DNA from: Verrucosispora sp. WMMD573 | GTDB taxonomy: Bacteria > Actinomycetota > Actinomycetes > Mycobacteriales > Micromonosporaceae | DNA: 64,000 nt | NCBI RefSeq assembly: GCF_027497175.1 | Contig: NZ_CP114901.1 | Coordinates: 4,588,001 to 4,652,000, forward strand | Reading direction: 5' to 3' | Part shown: positions 42,358 to 51,374 of the stretch, in pieces | Position numbering within the stretch: position 1 is the stretch's first letter | Layout: every line of letters starts with the position of its first letter | Notes under the pieces: generated by a model | What the model saw: only the letters and a program-made list of their open reading frames with translations | The model's database searches: none | Told to the model about the DNA's origin: nothing | Made by a program: the position numbers and the translations under genes

Positions 42358-43250
42358 CCGCCTGGGGTGGCGGCGTCGTCGACGGGCCGCTGCCGGGTGG
42401 GCGTGTCAGCCGGGCCGAGTTGGTCGATGGTGTAGCCGTCGGGGTACGTCCTCGTGCTGATCACCCCGTTTGCGAACAGCGGCTCGGTGCGGGGCCGGCC
42501 GACGCGGCGCAGCAGCCACGCCCGGATGCGCAGCCCGGCGTGCAGCCCGGCCCGCACCGGCCAGGCCGGGGTGGCGACCCGGGTGGCCGCGCGCAGCCGG
42601 TCGTCGTACAGCGCGGCGACCAGGGCGTCGCCGATCGGAGCCAGCGGTCGGGGCAGCCGGCCGAGCAGCAGCCCCCGGGTGGCCCGCTCGATCGCCGCCG
42701 CGTCGTCGTTGGGCCGCAGCTGCGCCGCGTCGTACGCGTCGAACCAGGCGGCGAACTCCTGATAGGTCTCCGGGATGTCGGTGATGCCCATCCGGCGGCC
42801 CAGTTTCCGGTAGAAGGTGTGGGTGGCGCGCTGCTCGTGACAGCAGGTGCGACGCCAGCCGTACCTGTCGATCCACCGGGTCGGGATCACCACCAGGCAG
42901 CCGAGCACGTACCGGTAGTGGTCGTTGCCGATGCCGTACGGGCGGTGGATCTGGTTGACCCGACGCAACGCGGAGCGCCCGCGCGGATGGTCGAATCCGT
43001 TGAGCACCATCTCGTACATCAGCAGGCCGGTGTCGTCGATGCGCTTGCGGGTCCGTCGGGTCAGCTCGCCGGTGGCGGTGTGCACGGCGGCGATCTCCGG
43101 GATCGAGAAGGAACGGTTGAAGGCCAGGTTGAGACCGAGCCTCAGGTCCCAGCAGAACTCGCGACGCAGCATCGTCTGGTAGATCGCCAGATGGTCACGC
43201 TCTGGGTCGAGCGAACGGATCCGCGCCAGGTTGGCGTAACGGTCTCGCAA
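42342..43250 (-). CDS. Oxygenase MpaB-like DUF2236 protein
   Basis: A 302-residue helical protein of the DUF2236 (MpaB/latex-clearing-protein-related) family: REFCWDLRLGLNLAFNRSFSIPEIAAV, TGLLMYEMVLNGFDHPRGRSALRRVNQIHRPYGI and a later RATHTFYRKLGRRMGI. The internal His residues are the expected haem ligands in characterised relatives. It starts at TTG with a strong GGAGGAG site, and no better ATG exists. Its 3' end lies in the desD terminator. Substrate unknown; adjacency to des looks incidental. Confidence 0.8.
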   Translation of the reverse strand: MRDRYANLARIRSLDPERDHLAIYQTMLRREFCWDLRLGLNLAFNRSFSIPEIAAVHTATGELTRRTRKRIDDTGLLMYEMVLNGFDHPRGRSALRRVNQIHRPYGIGNDHYRYVLGCLVVIPTRWIDRYGWRRTCCHEQRATHTFYRKLGRRMGITDIPETYQEFAAWFDAYDAAQLRPNDDAAAIERATRGLLLGRLPRPLAPIGDALVAALYDDRLRAATRVATPAWPVRAGLHAGLRIRAWLLRRVGRPRTEPLFANGVISTRTYPDGYTIDQLGPADTPTRQRPVDDAATPGGPDPD

Positions 43251-43339
43251 CGGCGGCTCCTCCGGTGTGGTGGTCGAAAGTCGGTCGCGCCGTCTGGCCT
43301 GCGCCGGCTGGTCCGGCCGTGCGGCGGTCGGCAGGCTGG

Positions 43340-44377
43340 TCAGGCCGCGGCCAGCTCGGTCAGGTCGCGGTCGAGCAGCTCGGCCAGCAGGGCGTGCCGG
43401 CCGGGGTCGTTGTCAGGGGTGATGCCCCGGCTCGGCATCTCCACGGTCATCAACAGGTGCAGGTGCATCCGGTACAGCGCGAGCCGGCGGCGGACCCCCT
43501 CGTCGAAGCCCAGCGGCACGCCGGTGGCCTCGGCGTACCCACGCAGGAACGGGTGCGTCGGTTCATCCTCGGCGCGGCGGAACAGCAGCGGGGAAACCAG
43601 ATCGAGCAGCGGATCGCCGTAGAGGAAGCGTTCGCCGTCGACCAGGCCACACATCCGGTACGCGCCGTGGCCGTCCCGGTCGGCGAGCACGTTGCCGTCC
43701 CAGCAGTCGAAGTGCAGCAGCGCCGGCCGGCGTACCGTGTCGAGCAACTCGCCGTGCCGGGCCACCAGGGCGCGCAGCCGCTGCGGCGGCACCGGCAACG
43801 CCACCTGCCAGTCGGCCGCGTCGGCGAGCAGGTCGTCGATCATCGCCGTGAACGCGGCCGACCAGGTGGGGCCGCCGGTGCGCCCGGCGTCGTAGCCGAA
43901 CCTGTCGCCGGTGATCCGGTGCAGGGCGGCCGTCGCCCCGCCCAGATCGGCGCGCACCGGCCCGTCGTCACCGTCGAGGTCGGGCAGCGCCCGACCGGGC
44001 AGCCGGCCGGTGACCAGCCACTCACCGAGCCGCCGGTCCCGGCCGTGATGCAGCACGGGTGGCACCGGCACCCGCGGTGCCCGCTCGGCGACCAGCCGGA
44101 AGTAGCGGGCCTCGGCGGCGAGCAGGTCGGTCTCGTAGCGCAGCAGCCGGGCGGTGGGCGGCGGGGCGACCTTGAGCACCACGTCCCGGTGACCTGGTGA
44201 CGTGCGGCCCGCTCCCGGCCGGTCGCCGTCGAGGCGAACCCACCACACCGCGGCGAAGCCGCCACCGGACAGCGGCCCGCAGTCGGCCACCCGCCGGTCC
44301 GGCCCGAACGAGGACCGGACGAAGTCGACCACGTCGTCGGGGGAGAGGACCCGCTGCGTTGGACTGACCGGCGCCAC
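43340..44377 (-). CDS. APH/choline-kinase-type phosphotransferase
   Basis: A 345-residue aminoglycoside-phosphotransferase-fold protein. The catalytic loop is HFDCWDGNVLAD (H-x-D-x4-N) and the metal-binding DFG-equivalent is GLVDGERFLYGDPLLDL. The glycine-rich loop is GPLSGGGFAAVWWVRL. GTG 44377 is a reasonable start; the frame upstream is low-complexity, and a short or absent leader is possible. Such proteins phosphorylate aminoglycosides, homoserine, choline or unknown small molecules, so resistance should not be assumed. Confidence 0.82.
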   Translation of the reverse strand: MAPVSPTQRVLSPDDVVDFVRSSFGPDRRVADCGPLSGGGFAAVWWVRLDGDRPGAGRTSPGHRDVVLKVAPPPTARLLRYETDLLAAEARYFRLVAERAPRVPVPPVLHHGRDRRLGEWLVTGRLPGRALPDLDGDDGPVRADLGGATAALHRITGDRFGYDAGRTGGPTWSAAFTAMIDDLLADAADWQVALPVPPQRLRALVARHGELLDTVRRPALLHFDCWDGNVLADRDGHGAYRMCGLVDGERFLYGDPLLDLVSPLLFRRAEDEPTHPFLRGYAEATGVPLGFDEGVRRRLALYRMHLHLLMTVEMPSRGITPDNDPGRHALLAELLDRDLTELAAA

Positions 44378-44511
44378 CCGGACAGCGTAGGCCGCACTCC
44401 GCGGGCTGTCCGTCCCGTGCCCGCCGGCCGCATCCGGTGTGCGACCGGCGGGCGGTAGGGGACAGCCGTCGGTCAGCACCACCTCCGGCCGACGAAGACC
44501 TGTTCGTCCGG

Positions 44512-45118
44512 TCAGCGCCGGATGCTGGCGAGCGCCTCGGTGATCATGCGATGGCCCTGGGCCTCGAACGCCTCGTCACCCACCCGGTACGCCCACGCCG
44601 CGGTGCCGATCGCCTCGCGGACCCGGGTGCGGTGCCAGGCGTCCGGCTCGCGGGGATCGGGCCCGTACCCGTCGAGAAATGCCGCCTCCAGCTGCGGGCC
44701 GCGACGGAAGTCCTGGGCGGCCAGCCGACCGAAGTCGGTGAACGCGGGGCGCATCGCGGCGCGGCCGAAGTCGATGACGCCCACGACGCCGTCGTGGACC
44801 AGCCAGTTGCGGGGCTGCCAGTCACCGGTAGCGGGTGACGAGCAGCTTCGCGTCGACGTCGCCGTGTACGAGGGTCGGCGCGCGATTCCGGTCGGTCCAG
44901 GGCCGCAACCAGTTGGCATGGGCGTCCAGTTCGCGCCGGATGCCGTGGTCGTCCCCGGCGCTTGCCTTGACGATGAACCGCGCACCTGCGCAGGTCACCT
45001 CCAGCACCGTGGTGGCGACCAGACCCCAGCTGTGGTCCGCCACGACGGTCGCCCCAGGAAGCCACCGCGCCAGCAGCGTGCGCTGCTGGCGGGTGAGGTT
45101 TCCGAGTGCCGGTGTCAC
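44512..45118 (-). pseudogene. Broken APH-family kinase with internal deletion and frameshift
   Basis: The first 97 codons (GTG 45118) give a good kinase N-lobe ending KLLVTRY. At about 44822-44830 the reading frame changes, and the next frame continues directly with GDWQPRNWLVHDGVVGVIDFGRA, the catalytic loop and DFG-type motif, to a stop at 44512. Between those points an intact relative has roughly 80-100 more residues, including the helical linker, so a deletion plus frameshift has removed them. The gene is about 200 codons instead of about 300. It should be inactive unless the sequence has an assembly error. Confidence 0.75.
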
Positions 45119-45151
45119 GGCGGAGACGATACGGGGCGACCGCCGGTGCCG

Positions 45152-46678
45152 TCAGGCTGTGCCGGGCTCGGCGCGCTCGACTGTGAGCGCGGTCCACGAC
45201 ACCGGGGGCAGTTCGACGGTGAGCAGACCGTCGGTGAGCCGTGCGGTGTCGTTGGTCCGCAAGCCCACACGGTACGGGTCGCGCAGGTCGTTGGCGGCGC
45301 GCACGTCGGTGTCCCAGACTCCCCGAGCCGAGACGGCACCGGTGGGCTGGAACGCGCCGAGGTCGATCGTCACGGTGGTGGCCTCGGTGAGGTGCCGATT
45401 CTGCAGGAACACCGACAGCGAGCTGCCGTCGCTGGTCGCGGCGGCGGCCACCACCGGCACCGAGCCGAAGGTGGCGGTGGTCGTCTCGTCGGCGTCGGCG
45501 AGCACCCGCAGCGCGTCGCCCCGGGCGGCGTGCGAGGTGACCGAGAACGGGAAGAACGTCGACTGCCGCCAGGCCGGTCCGCCCGGCTCGGTCATGATCG
45601 GCGCGATCACGTTTACCAGCTGCGCGAGGTTCGCCGAGGTGACCCGGTCGGCATGGTTGAGCAGCGAGATGAGCAGACCGCCGAGGACCACGGCGTCCGC
45701 GACGGTGTAGCGGTCCTCCAGCAGGCGTGGGGCGACCGGCCACTCGTCGATGGTGAACGTGCGGGCCTGCTCCTGCCACCGGCTCATGTACCAGATGTTC
45801 CACTCGTCGAAGGCGAGATCCACCCGCTTGGACGACCGCTTGACCGTGCGTACGTGGTCGACGGTGGCGACCACCGACTCGATGTAGGTGTCCATGTCGA
45901 CCCCGGAGGCGAGGAAGCTCGCCAGGTCACCGTCGTGCTCCTGGTAGTACGCGTGGCAGGAGATGTAGTCGACGTCGTCGTAGGCGTGGGTCAGCACGAC
46001 GCGTTCCCACTCACCGAAGGTGGGCATGCCACGGCCTGACGATCCGCAGGCGACCAGCTCCAGGTCCCGGTCGACCTGGCGCATCGCCTTGGCGGTCATC
46101 GCCGCGAGCTTGCCGTACTCGGTGGCGTCGCGGTGGCCGAGCTGCCAGGGGCCGTCCATCTCGTTGCCGAGGCACCACATGGCGATCCCGAACGGCTCCT
46201 TACGGCCGTTGGCGGCCCGTTGCCCGGCGCGGGTGGTGCCGGCCGGCAGGTTGGTGTACTCCAGCAGCTCGACGGCCTCCTTCGGGCCTCGGGTGCCGAG
46301 GTTCACGGCCAGCATCAGCTCGCTGCCCACCAGGTCGAGCCAGTGCTGGAACTCGTGCAGGCCGACCTGGTTGGTCTCGGTGGAGTGCCAGGCGAGATCG
46401 AGCCGGCTCGGCCGCTCGGCCGCCGGCCCGACACCGTCCTCCCAGTTGTAGCCGGAGACGAAGTTGCCGCCCGGGTACCGGACCGTGCTGACCCCGAGCT
46501 CCTTGACCAGATCGATCACGTCGCGCCGGAATCCGTCCGGTCCGGCGCTCGGATGCCCGGGTTCGTGGATCCCGTCGTAGATGTGGCGACCGAGGTGCTC
46601 GACGAAACCGCCGAAGAGCCGGCGACGGACCGGGCCGATGGTGAAGGCCGGATTGATGGTGAGGTGCGCGCGAGGCAT
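45152..46678 (-). CDS. abfA: Alpha-L-arabinofuranosidase, GH51
   Basis: A 508-residue GH51 enzyme that removes arabinofuranosyl groups from plant polysaccharide fragments. The acid/base Glu is E173 (CLGNEMDGPW) and the nucleophile E292 (FDEWNIWY). RLFGGFVEHLGRHIYDGI near the start is typical. There is no signal peptide, so it acts on imported oligosaccharides. The start has a TAGGAG site; a longer frame continues upstream through the intergenic region and is not coding. A LacI-type operator lies 26 bases upstream, just past the lacI gene. Confidence 0.95.
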   Translation of the reverse strand: MPRAHLTINPAFTIGPVRRRLFGGFVEHLGRHIYDGIHEPGHPSAGPDGFRRDVIDLVKELGVSTVRYPGGNFVSGYNWEDGVGPAAERPSRLDLAWHSTETNQVGLHEFQHWLDLVGSELMLAVNLGTRGPKEAVELLEYTNLPAGTTRAGQRAANGRKEPFGIAMWCLGNEMDGPWQLGHRDATEYGKLAAMTAKAMRQVDRDLELVACGSSGRGMPTFGEWERVVLTHAYDDVDYISCHAYYQEHDGDLASFLASGVDMDTYIESVVATVDHVRTVKRSSKRVDLAFDEWNIWYMSRWQEQARTFTIDEWPVAPRLLEDRYTVADAVVLGGLLISLLNHADRVTSANLAQLVNVIAPIMTEPGGPAWRQSTFFPFSVTSHAARGDALRVLADADETTTATFGSVPVVAAAATSDGSSLSVFLQNRHLTEATTVTIDLGAFQPTGAVSARGVWDTDVRAANDLRDPYRVGLRTNDTARLTDGLLTVELPPVSWTALTVERAEPGTA

Positions 46679-46703
46679 GGGGCTCCTAACGATGATCACC
46701 CAA

Positions 46704-46715
46704 GATAACGTTTTC
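46704..46715. promoter_or_regulatory. LacI-type operator before the arabinofuranosidase
   Basis: GATAACGTTTTC is an imperfect palindrome centred on AACGTT, with ten of twelve bases symmetric, the pattern of LacI-family operators with a central CpG. It lies in the 89-base gap between the lacI stop and the abfA start, in a locally AT-rich patch, so it most likely binds the adjacent regulator. Confidence 0.6.
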
Positions 46716-46767
46716 GACGGCGGTAGACGAGTGGTGGTGCCGTGGGCCCGGAGATCGAGAGCCCGCT

Positions 46768-47784
46768 CTACCTCGGGGCAGGCCCGGTGCTGTCCCGACG
46801 GATCAGCTCGGCGGCCAGCGACTCGACCCGAGGGCCGGCGGCGCCCGGGTCGAGTGCCAGGGCCATCGCCCGGGCGCCCATCTCCACCAGTGGCAGCCGG
46901 ACCGTGGTCAGCGCCGGGGTGACGTCGCGGGCCATCGGCATGTCGTCGAAGCCGAAGACGCTGACCTGCTGCGGCACCGGCACCGCGCGGGCGCGCAGCA
47001 GCGCCAGCGCCCCGATGGCCATCGAGTCGTTGAGCGCCGCGATGGCGGTCAGGCCGGGCTCCGCGTCGAGCAGCGCGGCGGTGGCCTCGGCGCCGCCGTC
47101 GCGGTCGAAATCGGCGTACCGGATGCGGTGTTCCGGCAGTTCCCGACCGTGTTCGGCGAGTGCCGCGCGCAACCCGGTGAGCCGGTCGGTGATGGTGGTC
47201 AGCATCCGGGGCCCGGCCACCACACCGATGTGTTCGTGGCCGAGGCGGCACAGCTCCTGACCGAGGAGTTCGCCACCGCCCCGGTTGTCCGGCATCACCG
47301 CGTCGCCGGAGTGCTCGTGGCGGCCGATCACGGTGACCCGGCCACCGGTGGCCTCGTACGCGGCGAGCTTGCCGTTGAGCAGCCGGGTGAAGTCGGCGTG
47401 ATGGTATCCGGAGCCGGCCAGGACGATTGCGGCGACCTGCTGGCCCCGCAGCAGCTCGACGTACTCCAATTCCCGCTCCGGGTCGCGGTAGCTGTTGCAG
47501 ATTATCAACAGCCGGCCCTGGTCGGTGGCGACCCGTTGCAGGCCCCGGGTGATCTCCGAGAAGTACGGGTCGGAGACGTCGTGCACGATCACCCCGACGG
47601 CGCCACGGTGCGAACGGGCCAGTAGTTGGGCGTGCGCGTTGGGTACGTACTGCAACTCGGCGACGGCCCGCAGCACCCGCTCGCGCAGTTCCTCGGTGAC
47701 CGGTTTGCTGCTGCCGTTGATCACTCGGGAGGCGGTGGCGGGTGAGACACCGGCCTGTCGGGCCACATCGGACAGCGTCGCCAC
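46768..47784 (-). CDS. LacI-family transcriptional regulator
   Basis: A 338-residue repressor: helix-turn-helix TLSDVARQAGVSPATASRVINGS (3-25), hinge helix with AHAQLLARSHRGAVGVI, and a periplasmic-binding-type effector domain to the C-terminus (FGFDDMPMARDVTPALTTVRLP). The GTG start has a G-rich ribosome site. It is upstream of and co-directional with the arabinofuranosidase, and divergent from the oxidoreductase operon. LacI-like sites lie near both, so it may govern both; effector presumably arabinose or an oligosaccharide. Confidence 0.93.
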   Translation of the reverse strand: MATLSDVARQAGVSPATASRVINGSSKPVTEELRERVLRAVAELQYVPNAHAQLLARSHRGAVGVIVHDVSDPYFSEITRGLQRVATDQGRLLIICNSYRDPERELEYVELLRGQQVAAIVLAGSGYHHADFTRLLNGKLAAYEATGGRVTVIGRHEHSGDAVMPDNRGGGELLGQELCRLGHEHIGVVAGPRMLTTITDRLTGLRAALAEHGRELPEHRIRYADFDRDGGAEATAALLDAEPGLTAIAALNDSMAIGALALLRARAVPVPQQVSVFGFDDMPMARDVTPALTTVRLPLVEMGARAMALALDPGAAGPRVESLAAELIRRDSTGPAPR

Positions 47785-48020
47785 ACCCGCCCCCCCTCAC
47801 GCGTCGCGCCGGCCGCTGACGCGGCGACCAGCGACACCGTACCGCAGCGCGGAGCCTTTTCCGTGGCGTGGTTAGCGCAGGTCAATGCCGCAGGTCCGGG
47901 CTGTACCGTCCGGTGTCCCGTCGCGCGGTCGGGGACGGCGCACCGGGCGAGGAGGTGGGCGCTTGCCGCGACCAGGGCCGGCTCCCCCCGGAAGACGCGG
48001 GCGAGCCGCCGGGCAAGCCC

Positions 48021-48069
48021 TTGCCTGGCCGTGGAGGCACGGCCTAACCTGTGGAGGAAAGCGCTTACC
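48021..48069 (+). promoter_or_regulatory. Promoter with overlapping LacI-type operator
   Basis: TTGCCT (48021-48026) and TAACCT (48045-48050) are 18 bases apart. Directly downstream, GGAAAGCGCTTACC (48056-48069) is a 14-base imperfect palindrome centred on AGCGCT, another LacI-family-like operator that would cover the start of transcription. The rest of the 320-base divergent gap (47785-48020) shows no gene. Confidence 0.5.
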
Positions 48070-48104
48070 TGACCTATGCGAGCGCGTCCGACGGAAGGAC
48101 CCCC

Positions 48105-49256
48105 ATGACCCGCAGGTCGATCGGCATCATCGTGAACGGCGTCACCGGCCGGATGGGATACCGGCAGCATCTGGTGCGCTCCCTGCTGGCCATCCGTTCC
48201 GCCGGTGGCGTTCCGCTGGCCGACGGCACCACCGTCTGGCCGCATCTCGTCCTTGTCGGCCGCAGCGAGGCCAAGCTGCGCGAGATCGCCGAACGACACG
48301 GACTGGACGACTGGACCACCGATCTGGACGCCGCCCTGGCCCGCGACGACGTCCAGATCTACTTCGACGCGCAGGTGACCCAGCAGCGGGAGAAGGCCAT
48401 CCGGCAGGCCATCGAGGCCGGCAAGCACGTCTACACCGAGAAACCCCTCGCCGAGGACACCGCCGCCGCCCTGGACCTGGCGCGCGCGGCCCGGGCGGCC
48501 GGCGTACGCACCGGCGTGGTGCAGGACAAGCTCTTCCTGCCTGGGCTGCGCAAGCTGAAGCGACTGCTGGACGGCGGCTTCTTCGGCCAGGTGCTGTCGG
48601 TACGTGGCGAGTTCGGCTACTGGGTGTTCGAGGGCGACTGGCAGCCCGCACAGCGCCCGTCGTGGAACTACCGGGCCGCCGACGGTGGCGGCATCGTGGT
48701 GGACATGTTCCCGCACTGGCACTACGTGCTCGCGGAGCTGTTCGGCGAGGTGCGCAGCGTCTCCGCCACCATCGCCACCCACATTCCCCGTCGGGTCGAC
48801 GAGGCCGGACGGCCCTACGAGGCCACCGCCGACGACGCCGCCTACGGCACCTTCGAGCTGGCGGGCGGCGTCATCGCGCAGCTCAACTCGTCCTGGTGCG
48901 TCCGGGTGCACCGTGACGAACTTGTCGAGTTCCAGGTTGACGGCACCGAGGGCAGCGCGGTGGCCGGGCTGCGGCGCTGCCGGGTGCAGCACCGGGCGGT
49001 CACCCCCAAGCCGGTCTGGAACCCTGACCTGCCCGCCACCGAGGATTTCCGTTCACAGTGGACGGAAGTGCCGGACAACGAGGACTTCGACAACGGATTC
49101 AAGGTGCAGTGGGAGGCGTTCCTGCGGCACGTCGCCACCGGCGAGCCGTTCCCGTGGGACTTCCTGGCCGGCGCGCGTGGCGTGCAGCTGGCCGAGCTGG
49201 GCCTGCTGTCGGCCCGTGAGGGCCGCCGTGTCGAGGTGCCGGAGCTGGCCCTGTGA
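48105..49256 (+). CDS. Gfo/Idh/MocA-family sugar oxidoreductase
   Basis: A 383-residue NAD(P)-dependent dehydrogenase. The N-terminal Rossmann part includes IGIIVNGVTGRMGYRQHLVRS, and the family motif EKPLAED (Glu-Lys-Pro) sits near 120, with the catalytic Lys. The C-terminal domain contains the DMFPHWHYVL segment, where active-site residues are expected. ATG 48105 has GGAAGGA; an in-frame upstream start at 48051 would cross the operator. First of three overlapping genes for catabolism of an unidentified sugar or polyol. Confidence 0.9.
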   Translation: MTRRSIGIIVNGVTGRMGYRQHLVRSLLAIRSAGGVPLADGTTVWPHLVLVGRSEAKLREIAERHGLDDWTTDLDAALARDDVQIYFDAQVTQQREKAIRQAIEAGKHVYTEKPLAEDTAAALDLARAARAAGVRTGVVQDKLFLPGLRKLKRLLDGGFFGQVLSVRGEFGYWVFEGDWQPAQRPSWNYRAADGGGIVVDMFPHWHYVLAELFGEVRSVSATIATHIPRRVDEAGRPYEATADDAAYGTFELAGGVIAQLNSSWCVRVHRDELVEFQVDGTEGSAVAGLRRCRVQHRAVTPKPVWNPDLPATEDFRSQWTEVPDNEDFDNGFKVQWEAFLRHVATGEPFPWDFLAGARGVQLAELGLLSAREGRRVEVPELAL

Positions 49257-50407
49257 GCGGCGCCGAGGTCACCCTGCCCGGCGGCCGGCGGATCCGGCTG
49301 TCCGGGGGCAGCGGGCATCCCCGCCCCGACGGCCCGCCGCGCGCCCGCGTCGCGTACGCCGCCGCGCACGTGGTGGCCGACCCGGCCGCCGACAACACCC
49401 CCGGCACCCCGGCGGTCCTGGACTGGGAGCGCACCCTCGCCTTCCGCCGGCACCTGTGGTCCCACGGCCTGGGGGTGGCCGAGGCGATGGACACCGCCCA
49501 GCGCGGCATGGGCCTGGACTACCCGGCCACCCGGGAGTTGATCCGCCGCAGCGCGGCGGAGGCCCGGTCCGTCGGTGGGCGGATCGTCGCCGGAGCCACC
49601 ACCGACCAACTGCCGCCCGGCCCGGCGACGCTCACCGAGGTCACCGCCGCCTACCGGGCGCAGCTCGACGACGTGCGGGCCGCCGGGGCGGTGCCGGTGC
49701 TGATGTGCAGCCGGCACCTGGCCGCCGCCGCCCGCGGCCCCGAGGACTACCTGCGGGTGTACGACGAACTGCTGCACTCCGCCGACGGGCCGGTGGTGCT
49801 GCACTGGCTCGGTTCGATGTTCGACCCGGCGCTGTCCGGTTACTGGGGCACGGCCGACCTGGACCTGGCCGCCGACACCGTCATCGAGCTGCTCAAGGCC
49901 CACGCGTCCCGGGTGGACGGCATCAAGGTGTCGCTGCTCGACGCCGAGCGTGAGGTGGCGTTGCGCCGCCGACTGCCGGCCGGCGTACGCCTCTACACCG
50001 GCGACGACTTCCACTACCCGGAACTGATCCGGGGCGACGACGCCGGCCACTCCGACGCGCTGTTGGGCGTCTTCGCCGCCATCGCGCCGGCCGCGTCGGC
50101 CGCGTTGGCCGCCCTCGACCGCGGTGACCTGTCCCGGTACGACGAGATCTTCGCTCCCACCGTGCCGCTGGCCCGGCACCTGTTCGCCGCACCCACCTGG
50201 TACTACAAGACCGGCATCGTCTTCCTCGCGTGGCTGGCCGGGCATCAGGAGCACTTCACCATGGTCGGCGGGTTGCAGTCCGGCCGTTCACCCGAGCACC
50301 TGGGCATCCTGCTCACCCTCGCCGACGCCGCCGGCCTGCTGCCCGACGCCGAGCTGGCTGCCGCCCGCGCCCGGGCCTTCTTCACTGTGGCCGGGGTGAC
50401 CCAGTGA
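49253..50407 (+). CDS. DUF993 family (TIM-barrel, DapA-like) protein
   Basis: A 384-residue DUF993 protein, related to the dihydrodipicolinate synthase/aldolase superfamily. A conserved stretch VDGIKVSLLDAEREVALRR near 225 holds the Lys expected to form the Schiff base, and GDDFHYPELIRG follows near 252. It starts at GTG overlapping the oxidoreductase stop and ends overlapping the isomerase. The reaction is unknown; context suggests aldol cleavage of an oxidised sugar derivative. Confidence 0.85.
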   Translation: MSGAEVTLPGGRRIRLSGGSGHPRPDGPPRARVAYAAAHVVADPAADNTPGTPAVLDWERTLAFRRHLWSHGLGVAEAMDTAQRGMGLDYPATRELIRRSAAEARSVGGRIVAGATTDQLPPGPATLTEVTAAYRAQLDDVRAAGAVPVLMCSRHLAAAARGPEDYLRVYDELLHSADGPVVLHWLGSMFDPALSGYWGTADLDLAADTVIELLKAHASRVDGIKVSLLDAEREVALRRRLPAGVRLYTGDDFHYPELIRGDDAGHSDALLGVFAAIAPAASAALAALDRGDLSRYDEIFAPTVPLARHLFAAPTWYYKTGIVFLAWLAGHQEHFTMVGGLQSGRSPEHLGILLTLADAAGLLPDAELAAARARAFFTVAGVTQ

Positions 50408-51222
50408 CCGCTGGTCGCCCGGAGCTGGCCCGTTTCTCGTTCAACCAGGCCACCGCCAAGCACTGGGCGCTGCCCGACGTGGTGGCCGGGTGCGTCGACG
50501 CCGAGGTGCCCGGCATCGGCCTGTGGCGGGAGCCGGTCGCCGAGTACGGCCTGGACCGCGCCGCCAAGCTGGTCCGCGACGCCGGGTTGGCGGTCACCAC
50601 GCTGTGTCGGGGCGGGTTCTTCACCGCCGATGACTGGTGGGACGAGAACCGGCGCGCCGTCGACGAGGCCGCCACCCTCGGTGCGCCGGTGGTGGTGCTG
50701 GTCTCCGGCGGCCTGCCCTCGGGCAGCAAGGATATCGACGGGGCGCGGGCCCGAGTGGCCGACGCCATCGCCGAGCTGGCCCCGTACGCCGACTCCGCCG
50801 GGGTGACGCTCGCCATCGAGCCGCTGCACCCGATGTTCAGCGCCGACCGCTGCGTCATCGCCACCCTCGGCCAGGGCCTCGACATCGCCGAACGGTTCGA
50901 CCCGGGCGTGGTCGGCGTGGTGGTCGACGCTTACCACGTGTGGTGGGACGACACCGTCTACGACCAGATCGCCCGCGCGGGGGAGTGGATCGCCTCGTTC
51001 CAGGTCTGCGACTGGATCACCCCGCTGCCGGAGGGCGTGCTGCTGGGGCGGGCACTGCCCGGCGACGGCTGCATCGAGCTGCGCCGGATGCGCGAGGCGG
51101 TGGACGAGGCAGGCTACACCGGCCCGATCGAGGTGGAGGTCTTCAACGCGGAGGTGTGGGCGCGTCCCGGCGCGGACGTCCTGGCCGCCTCGATCGACGG
51201 CTACCTGCGCGAGGTGGTCTGA
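50404..51222 (+). CDS. Sugar phosphate isomerase/epimerase (AP endonuclease 2 superfamily)
   Basis: A 272-residue TIM barrel with metal-ligand candidates on strand ends: the Glu in LAIEPLHPMFS, the Asp/His in VVDAYHVWW, and the Glu in GPIEVEVFNAEVW. These fit xylose-isomerase-like epimerases of sugar catabolic operons. GTG start in GTGA overlap with the DUF993 gene. Third gene of the operon. About 150 bases without a gene follow; I see nothing recognisable there. Confidence 0.9.
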   Translation: MTAGRPELARFSFNQATAKHWALPDVVAGCVDAEVPGIGLWREPVAEYGLDRAAKLVRDAGLAVTTLCRGGFFTADDWWDENRRAVDEAATLGAPVVVLVSGGLPSGSKDIDGARARVADAIAELAPYADSAGVTLAIEPLHPMFSADRCVIATLGQGLDIAERFDPGVVGVVVDAYHVWWDDTVYDQIARAGEWIASFQVCDWITPLPEGVLLGRALPGDGCIELRRMREAVDEAGYTGPIEVEVFNAEVWARPGADVLAASIDGYLREVV

Positions 51223-51374
51223 CGGCCCGGATCGCCTCGATCACGTCAGCGCTTCTGCCTGATGGTGCCAGGCCACCTCCCACACTCCGATGTGATCAAA
51301 GACGGCGACGTGGCGGAGGACTCGGTGCCCGAGCGGGACCCAGCCGGCTGACGAGCGGCCCGGTTCACCCGGAT

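Noticed and set aside
43340..44377. Reading the APH-type gene as an aminoglycoside resistance determinant.
   Set aside because: The motifs define only the kinase fold; many such proteins phosphorylate other small molecules and nothing in context shows a resistance role.
46679..47800. Upstream extension of the arabinofuranosidase frame through the lacI gene.
   Set aside because: It covers the lacI coding region in another frame and an operator; the GH51 N-terminus and TAGGAG site fix the start at 46678.
51223..51374. Possible small RNA or gene between the isomerase and the exonuclease.
   Set aside because: No start, hairpin or promoter of note was seen in this short gap.
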